64,000 bases of DNA from Macrotis lagotis (Eukaryota; Chordata; Mammalia; Peramelemorphia; Peramelidae), in contig NC_133665.1 of the NCBI RefSeq assembly GCF_037893015.1, positions 38,456,246-38,520,245 of the forward strand, given 5' to 3'. Both the position numbers and the translations under genes were made by a program. Below, in pieces: positions 54,387 through 64,000 of the stretch (positions are counted from its first letter, which is position 1; each line of letters starts with the position of its first letter). The notes beneath the pieces are model-generated. The model ran no database searches. It saw only the letters and a program-made list of their open reading frames with translations, and was not told where the DNA came from.

Positions 54387-54647
54387 AACAAATTTTTTTA
54401 ACCAACCTGTTGTACAGTCAATTAGCATTCACCAAGAACCTGTTTGTTAGTTTCTAATAGGTAGGTAACCTTATGTGTTCTTTTTCTTTTCTTGAAGAGT
54501 TTATAGAAAACAACCCATCAGTTAAGATGTAATTGCATTTCAAAAGAACAAAATCATGTAGCCATGATATTACTCCATTTACAATTTCCTAATGACTTCA
54601 GTCATTGTTTGCTTTTGCAGACTGTGTGCTCTCAGAGGTAGCCCCTT

Positions 54648-54812
54648 ACTTTTTTTTTTTTTTTTTTTAGGTTTTTGCAAGGCAGATGGGGTTAAGTGGC
54701 TTGCCCAAGGCCACACAGCTAGGTAATTATCAAGTATCTAAGACTGGATTTGAACCCAGGTACTCCTGACTCCAGGGCCTTTGCTTTATTCACTGCACCA
54801 TCTAGCCACCAC
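54648..54812 (-). mobile_element. Short marsupial SINE, second of a close pair
   Basis: A long T-run, GTTTTTGCAAGGCAGATGGG, GTTAAGTGGCTTGCCCAAGG, GACTGGATTTGAACCCAGGT and CTGCACCATCTAGCC. Same orientation and diagnostic bases as the copy 415 bp to the left. A possible short duplication (CCTTACTTT / CCTACTTT) is weak. Confidence 0.95.
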
Positions 54813-55269
54813 CTACCCACCTACTTTCAAAGCCTTCTTAAAAAGAGTACTCTTCAGATTAGATCAAGGCCAAATTCCACTGTCATTTAAAATGAAAGGG
54901 AATTAGATTTTTTAAAATGTGCTTACTCTTATTTGAAACACATCTGTTTTGCCTTATCTTATGCTATTATTAGTAGCTAAATTGAGAACAAAAATACTTA
55001 TTACTTTGCTATTTGCATTATGAGCTATTTTCCCTTTATCATGGATGTAGGTGTATTTTGATTTTTAGCCTGGACCTCTGATTTAAGTGGTAGAAGGAAG
55101 TGCCAATGAGGTAACTCCTTTTGCCTTAGATGTACTGGATTGATTCTTTTACATGAACATTTTATTTATTTATTTAATTCAGTATAATTATTGTAATTTC
55201 TTGTTGCCATTACCATTTCTTATTTGACTATGGGAAGCATTGTGATACAGTGAAAAGAGGAAAATGAAG
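54813..55269. other. Unassigned AT-rich DNA
   Basis: No gene or family recognised. Confidence 0.3.
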
Positions 55270-55600
55270 GAAATAAGCACTTAGCAATCTATTAACATAT
55301 ATCAAGTGCCTATTTTATGACAGACATCAAAAGTACTGGGAATACAAAAAAGAGGTAAAAGATAGTCCCTGCTTTCTAGGAGCTTATAATCTAATGGAAA
55401 GGACAACATGTAAACAAATATCCTCAAAGCAAACTGTATGCAGATAATTAGGAAATTGGGGACTGGAATTAAGAGGGGTTATAGAAAGGTTTCATGTAGA
55501 CTCTGGAATTTTATTTAGGACTTAAAGGAAGCCAGGAAGGTCAGTAGGAGTGAAGTACTTCCATTCAATGCTTACTATTTGTCAGATATTCCTTCTAGAG
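55270..55600 (-). mobile_element. L2/L3 LINE 3' part
   Basis: AGTGCCTATTTTATGACAGA, AGTACTGGGAATACAAAAAA, GTCCCTGCTTTCTAGGAGCT, TATAATCTAATGGAAAGGAC, AGGACTTAAAGGAAGCCAGG and AAGGTCAGTAGG in antisense order, one of the clearest copies. Confidence 0.88.
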
Positions 55601-55901
55601 TAAATGGACATGGATACAAATTCTACCTCAGGTTGGTCAGTAAAACTTACTGAACATAGTCTCTCAGAGGTTCCTTCTTGCTCTAAATCTATGATCCTAT
55701 GTATAGTAAAGGAGCTAGTCTATCTTTATATAAAAAAATTTGGAGAAAATATCCTTTTAATTATCCAGAATATTTTCCATCAAAAAAGGGAGGATCAGCA
55801 ATTTTTAAGATTGTTTTAAAGTACTGTATTACTTTTAAAAGATTTGAAAAAACTATGTTAAAGCTCTTATTTACTTGAAACTCATTGTTGATCATAATTA
55901 A

Positions 55902-56165
55902 AGTGAGAAAGGTAGATAGTACAGTGGATAGGGCATGGAATTTGGAGTCTGGAAGACCTGAGTTTAAATGTGGTATCAAATAGTTATTGTCTCTGTGATT
56001 CTGGACAGGTCACTTAATCTCTCTTAGCCTGTTTCCTCACTCACAATCTTAATACTTATTTCTCTAATTTGTTTAGGAATGAAATTAATTAATGCATGTA
56101 AAAGCACTTTGCAAACTTTAAAGTGCTCTAAAAAAATTAGCTATTATTATATAGCTAAATAAAAT
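55902..56165 (+). mobile_element. Full-length MIR-type SINE (MON1-like)
   Basis: AGGTAGATAGTACAGTGGAT, TTGGAGTCTGGAAGACCTGA, ATTCTGGACAGGTCACTTAA, AAAAGCACTTTGCAAACTTT and AAAGTGCTC in sense order. Confidence 0.85.
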
Positions 56166-56389
56166 TATCCCTAGCAACAAAATTATACCTAAACTGGATT
56201 TTACAATTAAAAATGACATGTTTTGGTGGTAATAATGGTGACAGTTTCACATATGTTTCTTTGGAAGTTTGGGGGTAGTAACTAAGCCATTGGCTCAAAA
56301 ATGATGAAATAGTGGTCAGTTGCTGCCACACTGAAATTCAGCCCAAATCATGAACATCCAGTTGATTAGAATCTCATCCATTTAAGGTA

Positions 56390-56515
56390 AGGTACTCTAG
56401 GGACACAAAGACAAAATGAAAAAAATTGGCCCTTGCTTCAAGGAGCATGAATTCCAGTGGGGGAAAGGAGGAAAGGATAGTTATAATTCATTAAACATAT
56501 AAACAAATACAGTCT
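56390..56515 (-). mobile_element. L2/L3 fragment
   Basis: AGGGACACAAAGACAAAATG, GCCCTTGCTTCAAGGAGCAT and GAATTCCAGTGGGGGAAAGG, antisense. Confidence 0.75.
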
Positions 56516-57214
56516 ATCCTCAAATTTTGCTAGGGCAACATTCTCTCAAAAACACTGAGAAACAGATGGTTAGGTTCCTGTGACCACCAAAAACTCAAGT
56601 TTTATTTGAGATTGCTCAAAATATACTTCTCTGCCTATAGACTTTTATTATAAAATATTAATTTCAATAATATGTACTTTTCCTAAGATAGTAACTATCT
56701 TAGGGAGAGGTCATGTCAGAAAAAGCCCAAGGTTAAAAAAAAAGTGAAAAAGCAATCTGCCATTTCTGATCTTTCTGCTCAGTAATAACCTCAAAGTGAG
56801 TCTACAACTCCACTTAGATCTCAAAAATCACACCCAGGTTGACTCAGGGTTGACCAGGTTTCTCTGTTCTGTGCTTTGCCTTGATCCAGACGTGTTAGTT
56901 GGGAAGGCAAAGATGCTCATTAGGGAGCCCCATAAGACCTCCATCTTATTTACCCACAAACATAGTCACTTTTCATTTTTTTCAATTCCTTTTTCATTCA
57001 CTTAAGAGGCTACTTTAGCACTCACTGGAGTGGATTCACAAACACTTTTATGAATACTTCCTCCTTTTTGTAGATATAAACTTGCACATGGTAGCTCTCT
57101 TTTTTTTTCTCTATTGCATAGAACTGCAAATGTGCATGGTTGCCAACATGAAAGTGAAAATGAGGTTAACTAAGTTGTGAAAGTTAAATGTGGGATTATT
57201 AAGGATTTGTTGTA
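56516..57214. other. Unassigned, possible Tigger/mariner-like relic at its left
   Basis: 56516-56640 (AAACAGATGGTTAGGTTCCT, CAAAAACTCAAGTTTTATTT) has a mariner/Tigger texture but no inverted ends could be paired. The rest is unassigned. Confidence 0.3.
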
Positions 57215-58045
57215 CATTATAATGTGAGGGAGATCAACTGAAGGATAAGGAAAAGGCATTCCAAAGAAAGCAATACATGAGGTAAGCTTTAATAGAAGCC
57301 AGGACTTCTAAGAGGAGAGTTTAAGAAGAAGTTCATTCTGGGCATGGAGGATGACAGCATGGTATAAGATACAGCCAAATCCAACATATATTTTTTTAAG
57401 CATTTTACTATGTACTAAGTATTATGCTAATCATTGGGGATACAATTAATAAAAAGAAAACTAGTCCCTATCTTCAAGGAGTTTACAATCTAATGGGGGA
57501 AGACAACACAATGACAGACTGTCAGTAAAAGCAGAGTGCATCAGGAGGTTTCCATTACAGGAACATCTTGTTCAGTGGAGTTGAACAGGAAGAGCATCAG
57601 CTGCAGAATAGACAGAATAGTTCAGTTTCTACCTCCAAAAAGGAAGGCATTAGGAAGAGTTTGGTATTCCCCCCATTCAGCCTTCCAGTCAGAAGAAGAG
57701 AGAGGCTAAGGGAGAAGGGGGGATTAATCAAGACTTGAGTAAAGCAGCTTGTTGATGAGATTACAGATAATAAACTTAATCTGTGGAGTTGAAACCAGCC
57801 AGAGCAGCAGATTTGGAATAGAGTAAGGAAGATGCCATATTTGGAAAGAAGTGGGGTGGTTTGGCTAGAATGTAAAGTATTGAAGAGAAGTTAATGCAAT
57901 AAACCTGGAAACCTGTCATAAACCTTCTATCCCTAGGCTGGGATAGAAGAATTTTAGATGCCAAGCTAAAGAACTGGTATTTAACCTAGACAGAGTAGAG
58001 AGTTCCAGAAGGTTCACAAAGTTGAGAAAGGGAAGTTGACTTTTA
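57215..58045 (-). mobile_element. L2/L3 LINE fragments
   Basis: 57300-57365 (AGAAGTTCATTCTGGGCATG) is followed by a fresh antisense 3' terminus at 57375 (TAAGCATTTTACTATGTACT, TCATTGGGGATACAATTAA, CTTCAAGGAGTTTACAATCT) and by body sequence to 58045 (AGATGCCAAGCTAAAGAACT). At least two insertions. Confidence 0.7.
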
Positions 58046-58099
58046 ATCAAAATCAACACAAATCAATCCAACAGAACATACTCAGTTCTTTCTTTTGAG

Positions 58100-58400
58100 T
58101 GTTTGATCAATGCTTTCTCTTGCTTAGAATTTTCTTCCTCATCTTCCCCATTTTATACATTCCCACATTTTAGGGGGCTTATCCATTCCATGAAGTTATC
58201 CTCAACCAACCTAGTCCACATTGGCTTTTTTCTTCTTCATATCTTCTAAAGTACTAACACTCAGGTCTCATTCTAGTATTCGATCATATGTTGCCTTGCC
58301 TTATCAATTTTTTAATGTGCATATTTTTTTCCTTTAAGGAGACTTGGAGATCCTGTTAGCAGGGAGTCTTTCTTTTATTCTTTTGTAGTAAGTATATACA
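58100..58400 (+). mobile_element. Diverged L2-like fragment
   Basis: TTCCTCATCTTCCCCATTTT, CATGAAGTTATCCTCAACCA and GAGTCTTTCTTTTATTCTTT keep the L2 sense order weakly. Confidence 0.4.
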
Positions 58401-58439
58401 TATGAGGAAGATGTGGAGGGATCAGAAAAAACCTTTTCA

Positions 58440-58580
58440 TAGTAGGAAATATTTCCACATGAGCTAAGCCTGAAAGGAAGCTAGGACTTGTTAAAGGAGT
58501 GGGTTAAACAGAAGTTCATTCTGGGCATAGGAGAATGACAGCATGGTGGGATCTTCTATCCCCAGTGCTTTAAGCAATAT
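58440..58580 (-). mobile_element. L2/L3 fragment matching 57300-57365
   Basis: GAAGCTAGGACTTGTTAAAG and AGAAGTTCATTCTGGGCATA, with GAATGACAGCATGGT, parallel the copy about 1.18 kb to the left. Confidence 0.6.
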
Positions 58581-58586
58581 TAGTTT

Positions 58587-58590
<4 letters not shown>

Positions 58591-58628
<38 letters not shown>
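58591..58628. repeat. (TA)19 microsatellite
   Basis: Pure TA, directly after an L2-like CCCCAGTGCTTTAAGCAAT string. Confidence 0.95.
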
Positions 58629-58631
<3 letters not shown>

Positions 58632-58644
58632 TAATAAATATTTT

Positions 58645-58720
58645 AACTCAGAATTTTAGCACTGGAAAAGACTTCAGCTATCCTGGTCCAACTTCATTTT
58701 TTCAAAGACAAACAGCATCA
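58645..58720 (-). mobile_element. MIR/L3-type fragment
   Basis: CAGAATTTTAGCACTGGAAA, AGACTTCAGCTATCCTGGTC and CAACTTCATTTTTTC. Antisense L3-like end. Confidence 0.5.
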
Positions 58721-58807
58721 GTGAGTAAAAATTATTTTCCCAGAATTATAGGTCATAGAATCTTAAAATTGGATTGTTACCTAATTGAACCCATAGGGCA
58801 CACAAAA

Positions 58808-58995
58808 ACAGTGAATGCTAAACTAGGAATCAGAAGACCTGTGTCCCCCATTACTCTACACTATCCTACATCACCATTCTAATCCCAGTTATGTCATGTA
58901 CTTTTTTTTCTGTTCAACTAGGTAAAATTCAAATGAGATACTAGATTTAAAGTACTTTGCAAATCTTAAAATACTATATAAATGTCAGTTGTTAC
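58808..58995 (+). mobile_element. MIR-type SINE with a short foreign insert
   Basis: AACTAGGAATCAGAAGACCT and then, after an interruption (about 58845-58877), TCTAATCCCAGTTATGTCAT, AAAGTACTTTGCAAATCTTA, AAATGTCAGTTGTTAC. The interruption falls at the B-box region and nearly matches 60022-60050. Confidence 0.65.
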
Positions 58996-59529
58996 TGTTA
59001 TTAGCCTGCAGTCAAGTCTCTGGTCTAGTAATGACTTTATTCTCTGAGCCTTCTGTTGTGCTCCTGCTGAGCTCAAGTGTGTTTATAGAATGTTCTTGTA
59101 AATGTTTAACCACCTGGAGGGAAGGGCAGTTATTCTGCATTATTAACACTTTCTTAAGTCTAGGCAATCAACAAAACAATAAATGATGTAATTTAGTGAT
59201 GATTGATTTATAGTGATTGCCAATTTCTGAGGTACAAATATTCACACTGAAAATTTAATAATGGGCTCTCTCTCATGAACTGGTCCAAGCTGGTCTAGCA
59301 CTCACTAACTCCCTCCTGTAGATTAATTGAACTAAAGCATTTCTGACAAATCTATCACTCTGATATTTTTTGACAATGTTCATTTTACCTAAATGCTTTT
59401 AATCTAGCTCACAGTAATAAGATTGATAGCATGTTCTTCCTATTCCTTCATCCCAGAGCATTCTAACAAATAATTTGTTTTTTCCATATCTGCTTTTATT
59501 ATTTATATTTATATAAATTGTTTATATTT
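58996..59529. other. Unassigned
   Basis: No gene or family recognised. The 65-codon frame at 58989-59186 has no features. Confidence 0.3.
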
Positions 59530-59795
59530 TAAGACAGGTAGATGGCACCAGTGAATAGAGTGCTAAGCATAGAGTCAGGATAACTTGAGGTCCAATCTAG
59601 CCTCATATACTAAGCAGTTATATGATCCCTGGCAACTCACTTAAGCCCTCTCAGCCTCTTTTTCCTCCATTGTAAAAAAAAGAGAATGAAAATAGCATCT
59701 ACTTCCCAGGGTTGCTATGAAGATAAAACAAGATAATATTTTAAAGCACTTGGCTAACCTTATATGAATACATAATAATATTATTGTTGTTATTA
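59530..59795 (+). mobile_element. Full-length MIR-type SINE (MON1-like)
   Basis: AGGTAGATGGCACCAGTGAA, TAGAGTCAGGATAACTTGAG, TGATCCCTGGCAACTCACTT, CTACTTCCCAGGGTTGCTAT and TTTTAAAGCACTTGGCTAAC, ending in an ATT/GTT-rich tail. Confidence 0.85.
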
Positions 59796-60940
59796 TAAAC
59801 TATATCCCCAGTAGGAAAGATTTCTTTCCAATTCTGGGTTTGATATTTTGTCCTGTGCTACACTCATACTGTATATACATTTTAAAAAGAATTAAAAGTG
59901 TATAGTATGTCAAAACTGTTTTTTTCTCTGACAGAAAGGAACTATGCTCTAGATTTAGAAAGAGTCTGCCTTTCAAATGACACATCTGGCCTAATAGTAG
60001 CTGTGGAATTTATTTTAGAATCATTACTCTACACTATCCTACGTCACCATGTAACTTTTACCCAGTTCAAAGAGTACTCTCCTTCACTTCTCCCTATGGA
60101 TAATAGGAAGTAGTTAATTCAGCCTCATGATAGAAAATGTATTATTGATTATCAATCATGTCTCAGTTCAACAATTGGGAAAAGGCACTCTGGAATAACT
60201 GTAGTCTTCAAAGGTCTTTTTCTTTCATCCGACAGTCTGGAGGCAAAAGTCCAGATTTTTGAGTTGGCCACTTTTAACATATGACAATTCCTTTGAAAAC
60301 TGTAAGGTCTTGAAAAATATCTACAAAATAAATATGACTCCAGTGATTCTATTTTGTAATATACAAAACATATGATTTACCTTTATTCAATTATGTGCTT
60401 CAGAACTATAATAAAAGTAGGCTTATGAAAAGGCAGGTATGTATGTTTAATGAGACAGCTACCTCTATACTTAAACATTTTGATGGCTCCATGATTCCAT
60501 TAATGTGAATACTTTTTCCAGTATTGTTCATCACAACCCATTCCATGGTCTCATGTAAATCCTTCCCATGAATTCTATCCAATATGGGAGTCTTCCTCCA
60601 AATCACTCAGGTTTACTATTGTGATATTCATACTATCTATTCTATATTTCTCTTTTTACATGATTGCCCCATCCACTGTACCATCTCATGCATCTCTTCG
60701 ATAATATTTTTTATGTTACTCCTTGTGAACAAGTCATCATTGGCAATTTCTATAATCTCCTATCTACCAAGAGAAAACCACATATTATAAAAAAAGATAT
60801 TTACTAGGTTACTGACTGTAACATCTAAGTAGAAGTATGATATCATGTTATATGTTTTCTATATGCTGAGTCTGGCATATATTAGACATATATGTCTTTT
60901 TAACTTTAACTCTGAAATATCAGAATATGAATTCATGTTT
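59796..60940. other. Unassigned
   Basis: It holds the second copy of the short dispersed duplicate (60022-60050). 60400-60800 has a LINE-like texture without identifiable motifs. Confidence 0.35.
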
Positions 60941-60995
60941 TATGGGACTTTTGTTATTATTATTGTTCCTTTTTTGTTTTTTGAGACTAGGTTTC

Positions 60996-61246
60996 TTTTT
61001 TTTTTTAAACTTCTATTTGGAGTTCCTCTTAAATAACTCAATTCTTGGTCAAAGACCCAATATCAAATTTTTGTCTCTCTCTGTCTATCTATCCATCTAT
61101 CTATCTTTGGTTTTTGCAAGGTAATGGGGTTAAGTGACTTGCCGGGCACACAGCTAAGTAAGTATTGTGTCTGAGGCTGGATTTGAACTCAGGTCCTCCT
61201 GACTTCAGGGCTGGTGCTCTATCCATTGCATCACCTAGCTGCTCCA
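60996..61246 (-). mobile_element. Short SINE with putative 3' transduction, inserted in the 7SL pseudogene
   Basis: AGACTAGGTTTC (60984-60995) and AGATTAGGTTTC (61247-61258) flank the insert; both are copies of the 7SL 3' end. Read on minus it is a SINE (61107-61245; GGTAATGGGGTTAAGTGACT, GATTTGAACTCAGGTCCTCC, CATCACCTAGCTGCTCC), then a TAGA-type tail, then about 66 bp unlike the SINE, then A11. The simplest reading is SINE transcript read-through into downstream DNA. Confidence 0.75.
61073..61106. repeat. (TCTA)n at the SINE 3' end
   Basis: TCTC/TCTA/TCCA units next to the SINE 3' end, as with the tetranucleotide at 41012-41080. Confidence 0.9.
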
Positions 61247-61515
61247 AGATTAGGTTTCCCTATCTCATGCAGGCTGGAAGTGGAATGGTCATTCATGAAT
61301 CCAGGTCCCTAGCATATCAATACAGAAACATTAACCTTCTCACTTGTGCCTACTTAGATAGACTGGTAACCTTTTTTTCCCAAGGGTTCACCATATTAGT
61401 TCTGGATTTGGTATGGGTACTACTACAGCTCAGAACTCCAAAACTCTAGTGACCAGCCCTCTCATGGTAGCAGCTCTTGTTAGACATGTGTTACCCCCTA
61501 GTATATGTGATTTTT

Positions 61516-62214
61516 AAATAAGGGGATCAGAGTTTATATCTGGGGTTTCTTCCAACTCTAAAAATTTTAGGGTTTTAAAGTAAGAGTAGAACATTACCAA
61601 AGTTCACACTTATTACTTTACTGATTACTGATTACTATACTGATCAGACTGATTCATTTAAACTCTTATTGAAGACGTCCGTGAAGCTGGGATCATGTTA
61701 CCTGCCTTATTGGATTATGTTGAAGAAAATATTTTATAAAGTTTAGGAAAATATAATACTTCAGTGGGTATGTGATCTCATCATTATAGGTACTTTTTTC
61801 CAGTGATAAAGATGGAAATCCATTCATACTCTCTCCCATCTCATGGAACTCTCTCTCACCCATGTCCTCATGTAAATTCTCCAGAATAAATCCAACAAAA
61901 GAGATGTGGGCTTTCCTCGATGTCTTTTAACACTATAAGACCAATCTAGTATATGAATTTTCAATTTGTCTCTCATTCTCTCTGCATGACTAGCCTGCCT
62001 TCTTTAATAGTTCCATAAACACTACTTAAGTAATATAGTTTATGCCTATTCTATACAGAGGTTGTAATAAAATATTTATGTATACAGTGCATTGATCTCC
62101 ATTGCCATTTGTGTGTACTGATTTTTATTCTTCATTGATGATAGTATTCCATTATTTGTAACTATGTTTGGCCAAAACAGAACCATTTGCTATTTATTTT
62201 CACCCTGAGGAATC
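61516..62214. other. Mostly unassigned, small L3-type tail
   Basis: 61536-61575 (GGGGTTTCTTCCAACTCTAA) is an L3-type end. 61615-61645 has tandem TGATTAC. Nothing else recognised. Confidence 0.35.
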
Positions 62215-62307
62215 CAGACCCAAACAATGATCCTTGGGCTGGGACATGATCTTTCTGATATCATGGTCTTCTTCTAGAATAAAGGACAAACAACAGTAAC
62301 AACTGTG
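62215..62307 (+). mobile_element. SINE 3' fragment (same tail as 8751-8950)
   Basis: CTGATATCATGGTCTTCTTC, TAGAATAAAGGACAAACAAC. Only the terminal part is present. Confidence 0.6.
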
Positions 62308-64000
62308 TAGATTCACTGAAAAAGTATTAGTGTTACTAATAACCAACATTTCATAGCATTTAAAAGTTAGATTTTCTATTTTAGGGACCTTTGTTCTTTT
62401 AAGACCTTTGAAAATGCTGAACAGTTTTCCAAATACAGTGCAGTCTTCCTTCTTCCTTCTTCCTTCTTCCTTCTATATAATTTTGTACCTAATGCAATAT
62501 ACATTTACTCTGCCTGTCCAAGATATATGTACTAATAAACCTGCTTGATGGGCTTTCCATTTAAGGATTTATCATAGACTAAACAATAGACATTCTTATA
62601 CTCTTTTTCCCTACATAGATTTGTTCAACTAAATTCTTATAAATGATTATTAATCTCACTTAATTGACTCTGAAATGTTTTGGTGCTTGATGAAGAAAGG
62701 ACAATATCATTTATAAACAGGAACATCTGGAAGACCGCATCATTTATAGGGAGCACCCATTTCATTTGGATTCTGTGTTGGCTATCTTTCATGACAGTGG
62801 GAGGCAGTTTTGGAGAGTATGGCTTCCTGGTTCTACACCATGGTTTTGGGATTTTTTGTAACACTCAGATATTTGTGTACAGTTGTCTCTGTTGTTAACT
62901 TGATTGGTTCTTGTTCTTCATTATTGAATAATAAATTTATATCACTACGTTAGAGACAAGTTTCAGTATGTCTGAACCAGGGATTCAGACAATTCTGCTT
63001 TACTTATAAGAGCACAGTACTCTCTCTGATAAGAGCACACCATACTGGGCAATTCTGTGTTCATTGTTCCCATGCTGCACAATTAATTCCAAAGTTCTTA
63101 AATGTACACTTGGAAGACACCTTGTTAAGGGGAAAATATTTAATTCTACATAGGCTGTTTTTATTATAGACAAACAATAAAGTGTGCGACCTTGTGCTCT
63201 CTCCAACCTTGAATGAATTATGTAATTATAAATGCATTCTACTAGACAGCATCATTTTTTTGAAAGCCTGTCTATTCCCTTTTCAAACTGTCTTCCATGA
63301 TGCCCTTGAGATATATGGATTATTCTGATAAAGGTGTTTTAGAGGTGAGAAAATAGGCATATGTTTTCATTGTTATTAATGTCCCTAACAACTGTGATTT
63401 CCCCTTCCTCCAATTGTTTGATTTTTGTTCCCCTCTTCAGTTATCTTAAGAATGATTTCTTCAATACCCTCAAAATTCTGTTGCCTCCAGGATGAATTTC
63501 TTCACTATTTACTTGATCTGGTCCAGCTGCTATTCTTTTCTTTTTCTTTAGTGCCTTTTCTATATATTCAGGCAGCACAGCAGGAACTCTGATGAATCTG
63601 AATGTAATGGTTCAGCTGTCACTGATGAAGAAAATAGTTTGTTATAGAAATGTTGACAGCTGTTTTTCACTGTTCCCTTGTTTGTTGTCTTCCAGTTTCT
63701 ACTTTAAAATGCTCTTGGGATGATTTGGCATAATTGAGCATCAATCCAAGCATTCTACAAATTTGTTTTTTTTCCCTCTAACACTTCTTACTCTTTTATA
63801 AGTTGAGATTTACTGCTCATAATCTTCTGTAAGGTTTTGCAAATGAATTTATTCTAAACAGATGTTATTTCCCCTTCACTCTCCCTTCTTCTCCCCACTT
63901 GGCAAAAAGATCAAGTGTTTGCTAGTTGAGGTAGTTTCTAGGAACTTTTCTCTCTCCTTATGGCAATTATTTTATGTTGATTAAACTTAACCTAGGAAAT
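62308..64000. other. Unassigned, with a heptamer repeat and a weak RT trace
   Basis: 62443-62474 is a TCTTCCT heptamer tandem (just over four units). The minus-strand frame at 62637-62864 contains F-I-N-D-I-V-L at 62697-62717, reminiscent of a LINE RT F-A-D-D-I-V-L motif, in a region that may be antisense LINE. No gene supported. Confidence 0.4.

Larger units (their letters stand above)
60941..61515 (-). pseudogene. 7SL (SRP RNA) processed pseudogene, split by a SINE insertion
   Basis: 7SL RNA is the scaffold of the signal recognition particle. Read on minus, the relic spans nearly the whole molecule. On plus, the 3' end starts TTTTTTGAGACTAGGTTTC (60977-60995), resumes after the insertion as CCTATCTCATGCAGGCTGG, then GGTTCACCATATTAG (about 61385), then ACTACAGCTCAGAACTCC (61422-61439; 7SL antisense: ACTACAGCCCAGAACTCC), and ends AGACATGTGTTACCCCC, a CpG-decayed 5' end. 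The T-rich run before it is a retroposed A-tail. TATGGGACTTTT (60941-60952) and TATGTGATTTTT (61504-61515) are a probable target duplication. The middle has deletions. Not expected to be functional. Confidence 0.8.

Noticed and set aside
56516..56640. Tigger/mariner element
   Set aside because: Slight resemblance to memory but no inverted ends or TA duplication found.
61247..61503. Alu-like SINE
   Set aside because: The sequence includes central 7SL regions absent from Alu (for example the TTCACCATATTAG block), so a 7SL pseudogene fits better.

Overview
The window reads as a gene-poor, AT-rich and CpG-poor intergenic stretch of a marsupial genome. The marsupial call rests on the repeats. There are many tRNA-headed SINEs whose reverse strand carries the chain GGGGTTAAGTG / CTTGCCCAAGG / CACACAGCTAGG / GGATTTGAACTCAGG / CTATCCACTGC / CACCTAGCTGCCCC. 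A second SINE group has an RTE-type tail (GAGTCAGACACAACTGAA-like), and there are marsupial-type L1 3' ends and abundant old L2, L3/CR1 and MIR relics. Opossum, dasyurid and kangaroo lineages cannot be separated by eye. All family names are from memory and unsearched.

I find no convincing protein-coding exon. The longer open frames fall in microsatellites, SINEs, L1 3' regions or AT-rich DNA, with no recognisable domains. The one real RNA-gene relic is a 7SL (SRP RNA) processed pseudogene on the minus strand near 60.95-61.5 kb. It is split by a later SINE insertion that appears to carry a 3'-transduced segment.

Layout. 1-6 kb: SINEs, a short hAT element with an 8-bp target duplication, and a retrotransposon 3' end (3495-4159) bounded by a 16-bp target-site duplication (TSD), with a SINE and an (AG)n tract inside. 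6-16 kb: sparse unique DNA, then an L2 block (11.4-13.2 kb) and an L1 3' end. 16-34 kb: scattered MIR, RTE-tailed SINEs, L3 and dinucleotide tracts, with a CTCF-like motif at 25.7 kb. 34-42.7 kb: the densest repeat nest, including the freshest-looking SINE (34.67 kb) and a DNA transposon split by a SINE plus its tetranucleotide tail (40.65-41.13 kb). 43-54 kb: SINEs, L2, an L3 copy with a recognisable reverse-transcriptase fragment, and an L1 3' end. 54-64 kb: paired SINEs, L2 tracts, MIRs, the 7SL pseudogene, and a weak reverse-transcriptase trace at 62.7 kb.

Nothing here forms an operon or pathway. The interest lies in insertion history (at least ten insertions dated relative to their hosts by TSDs or nesting), a strong strand bias of one SINE family (11 of 12 on minus), some odd short duplications, and a few candidate structural or regulatory motifs.
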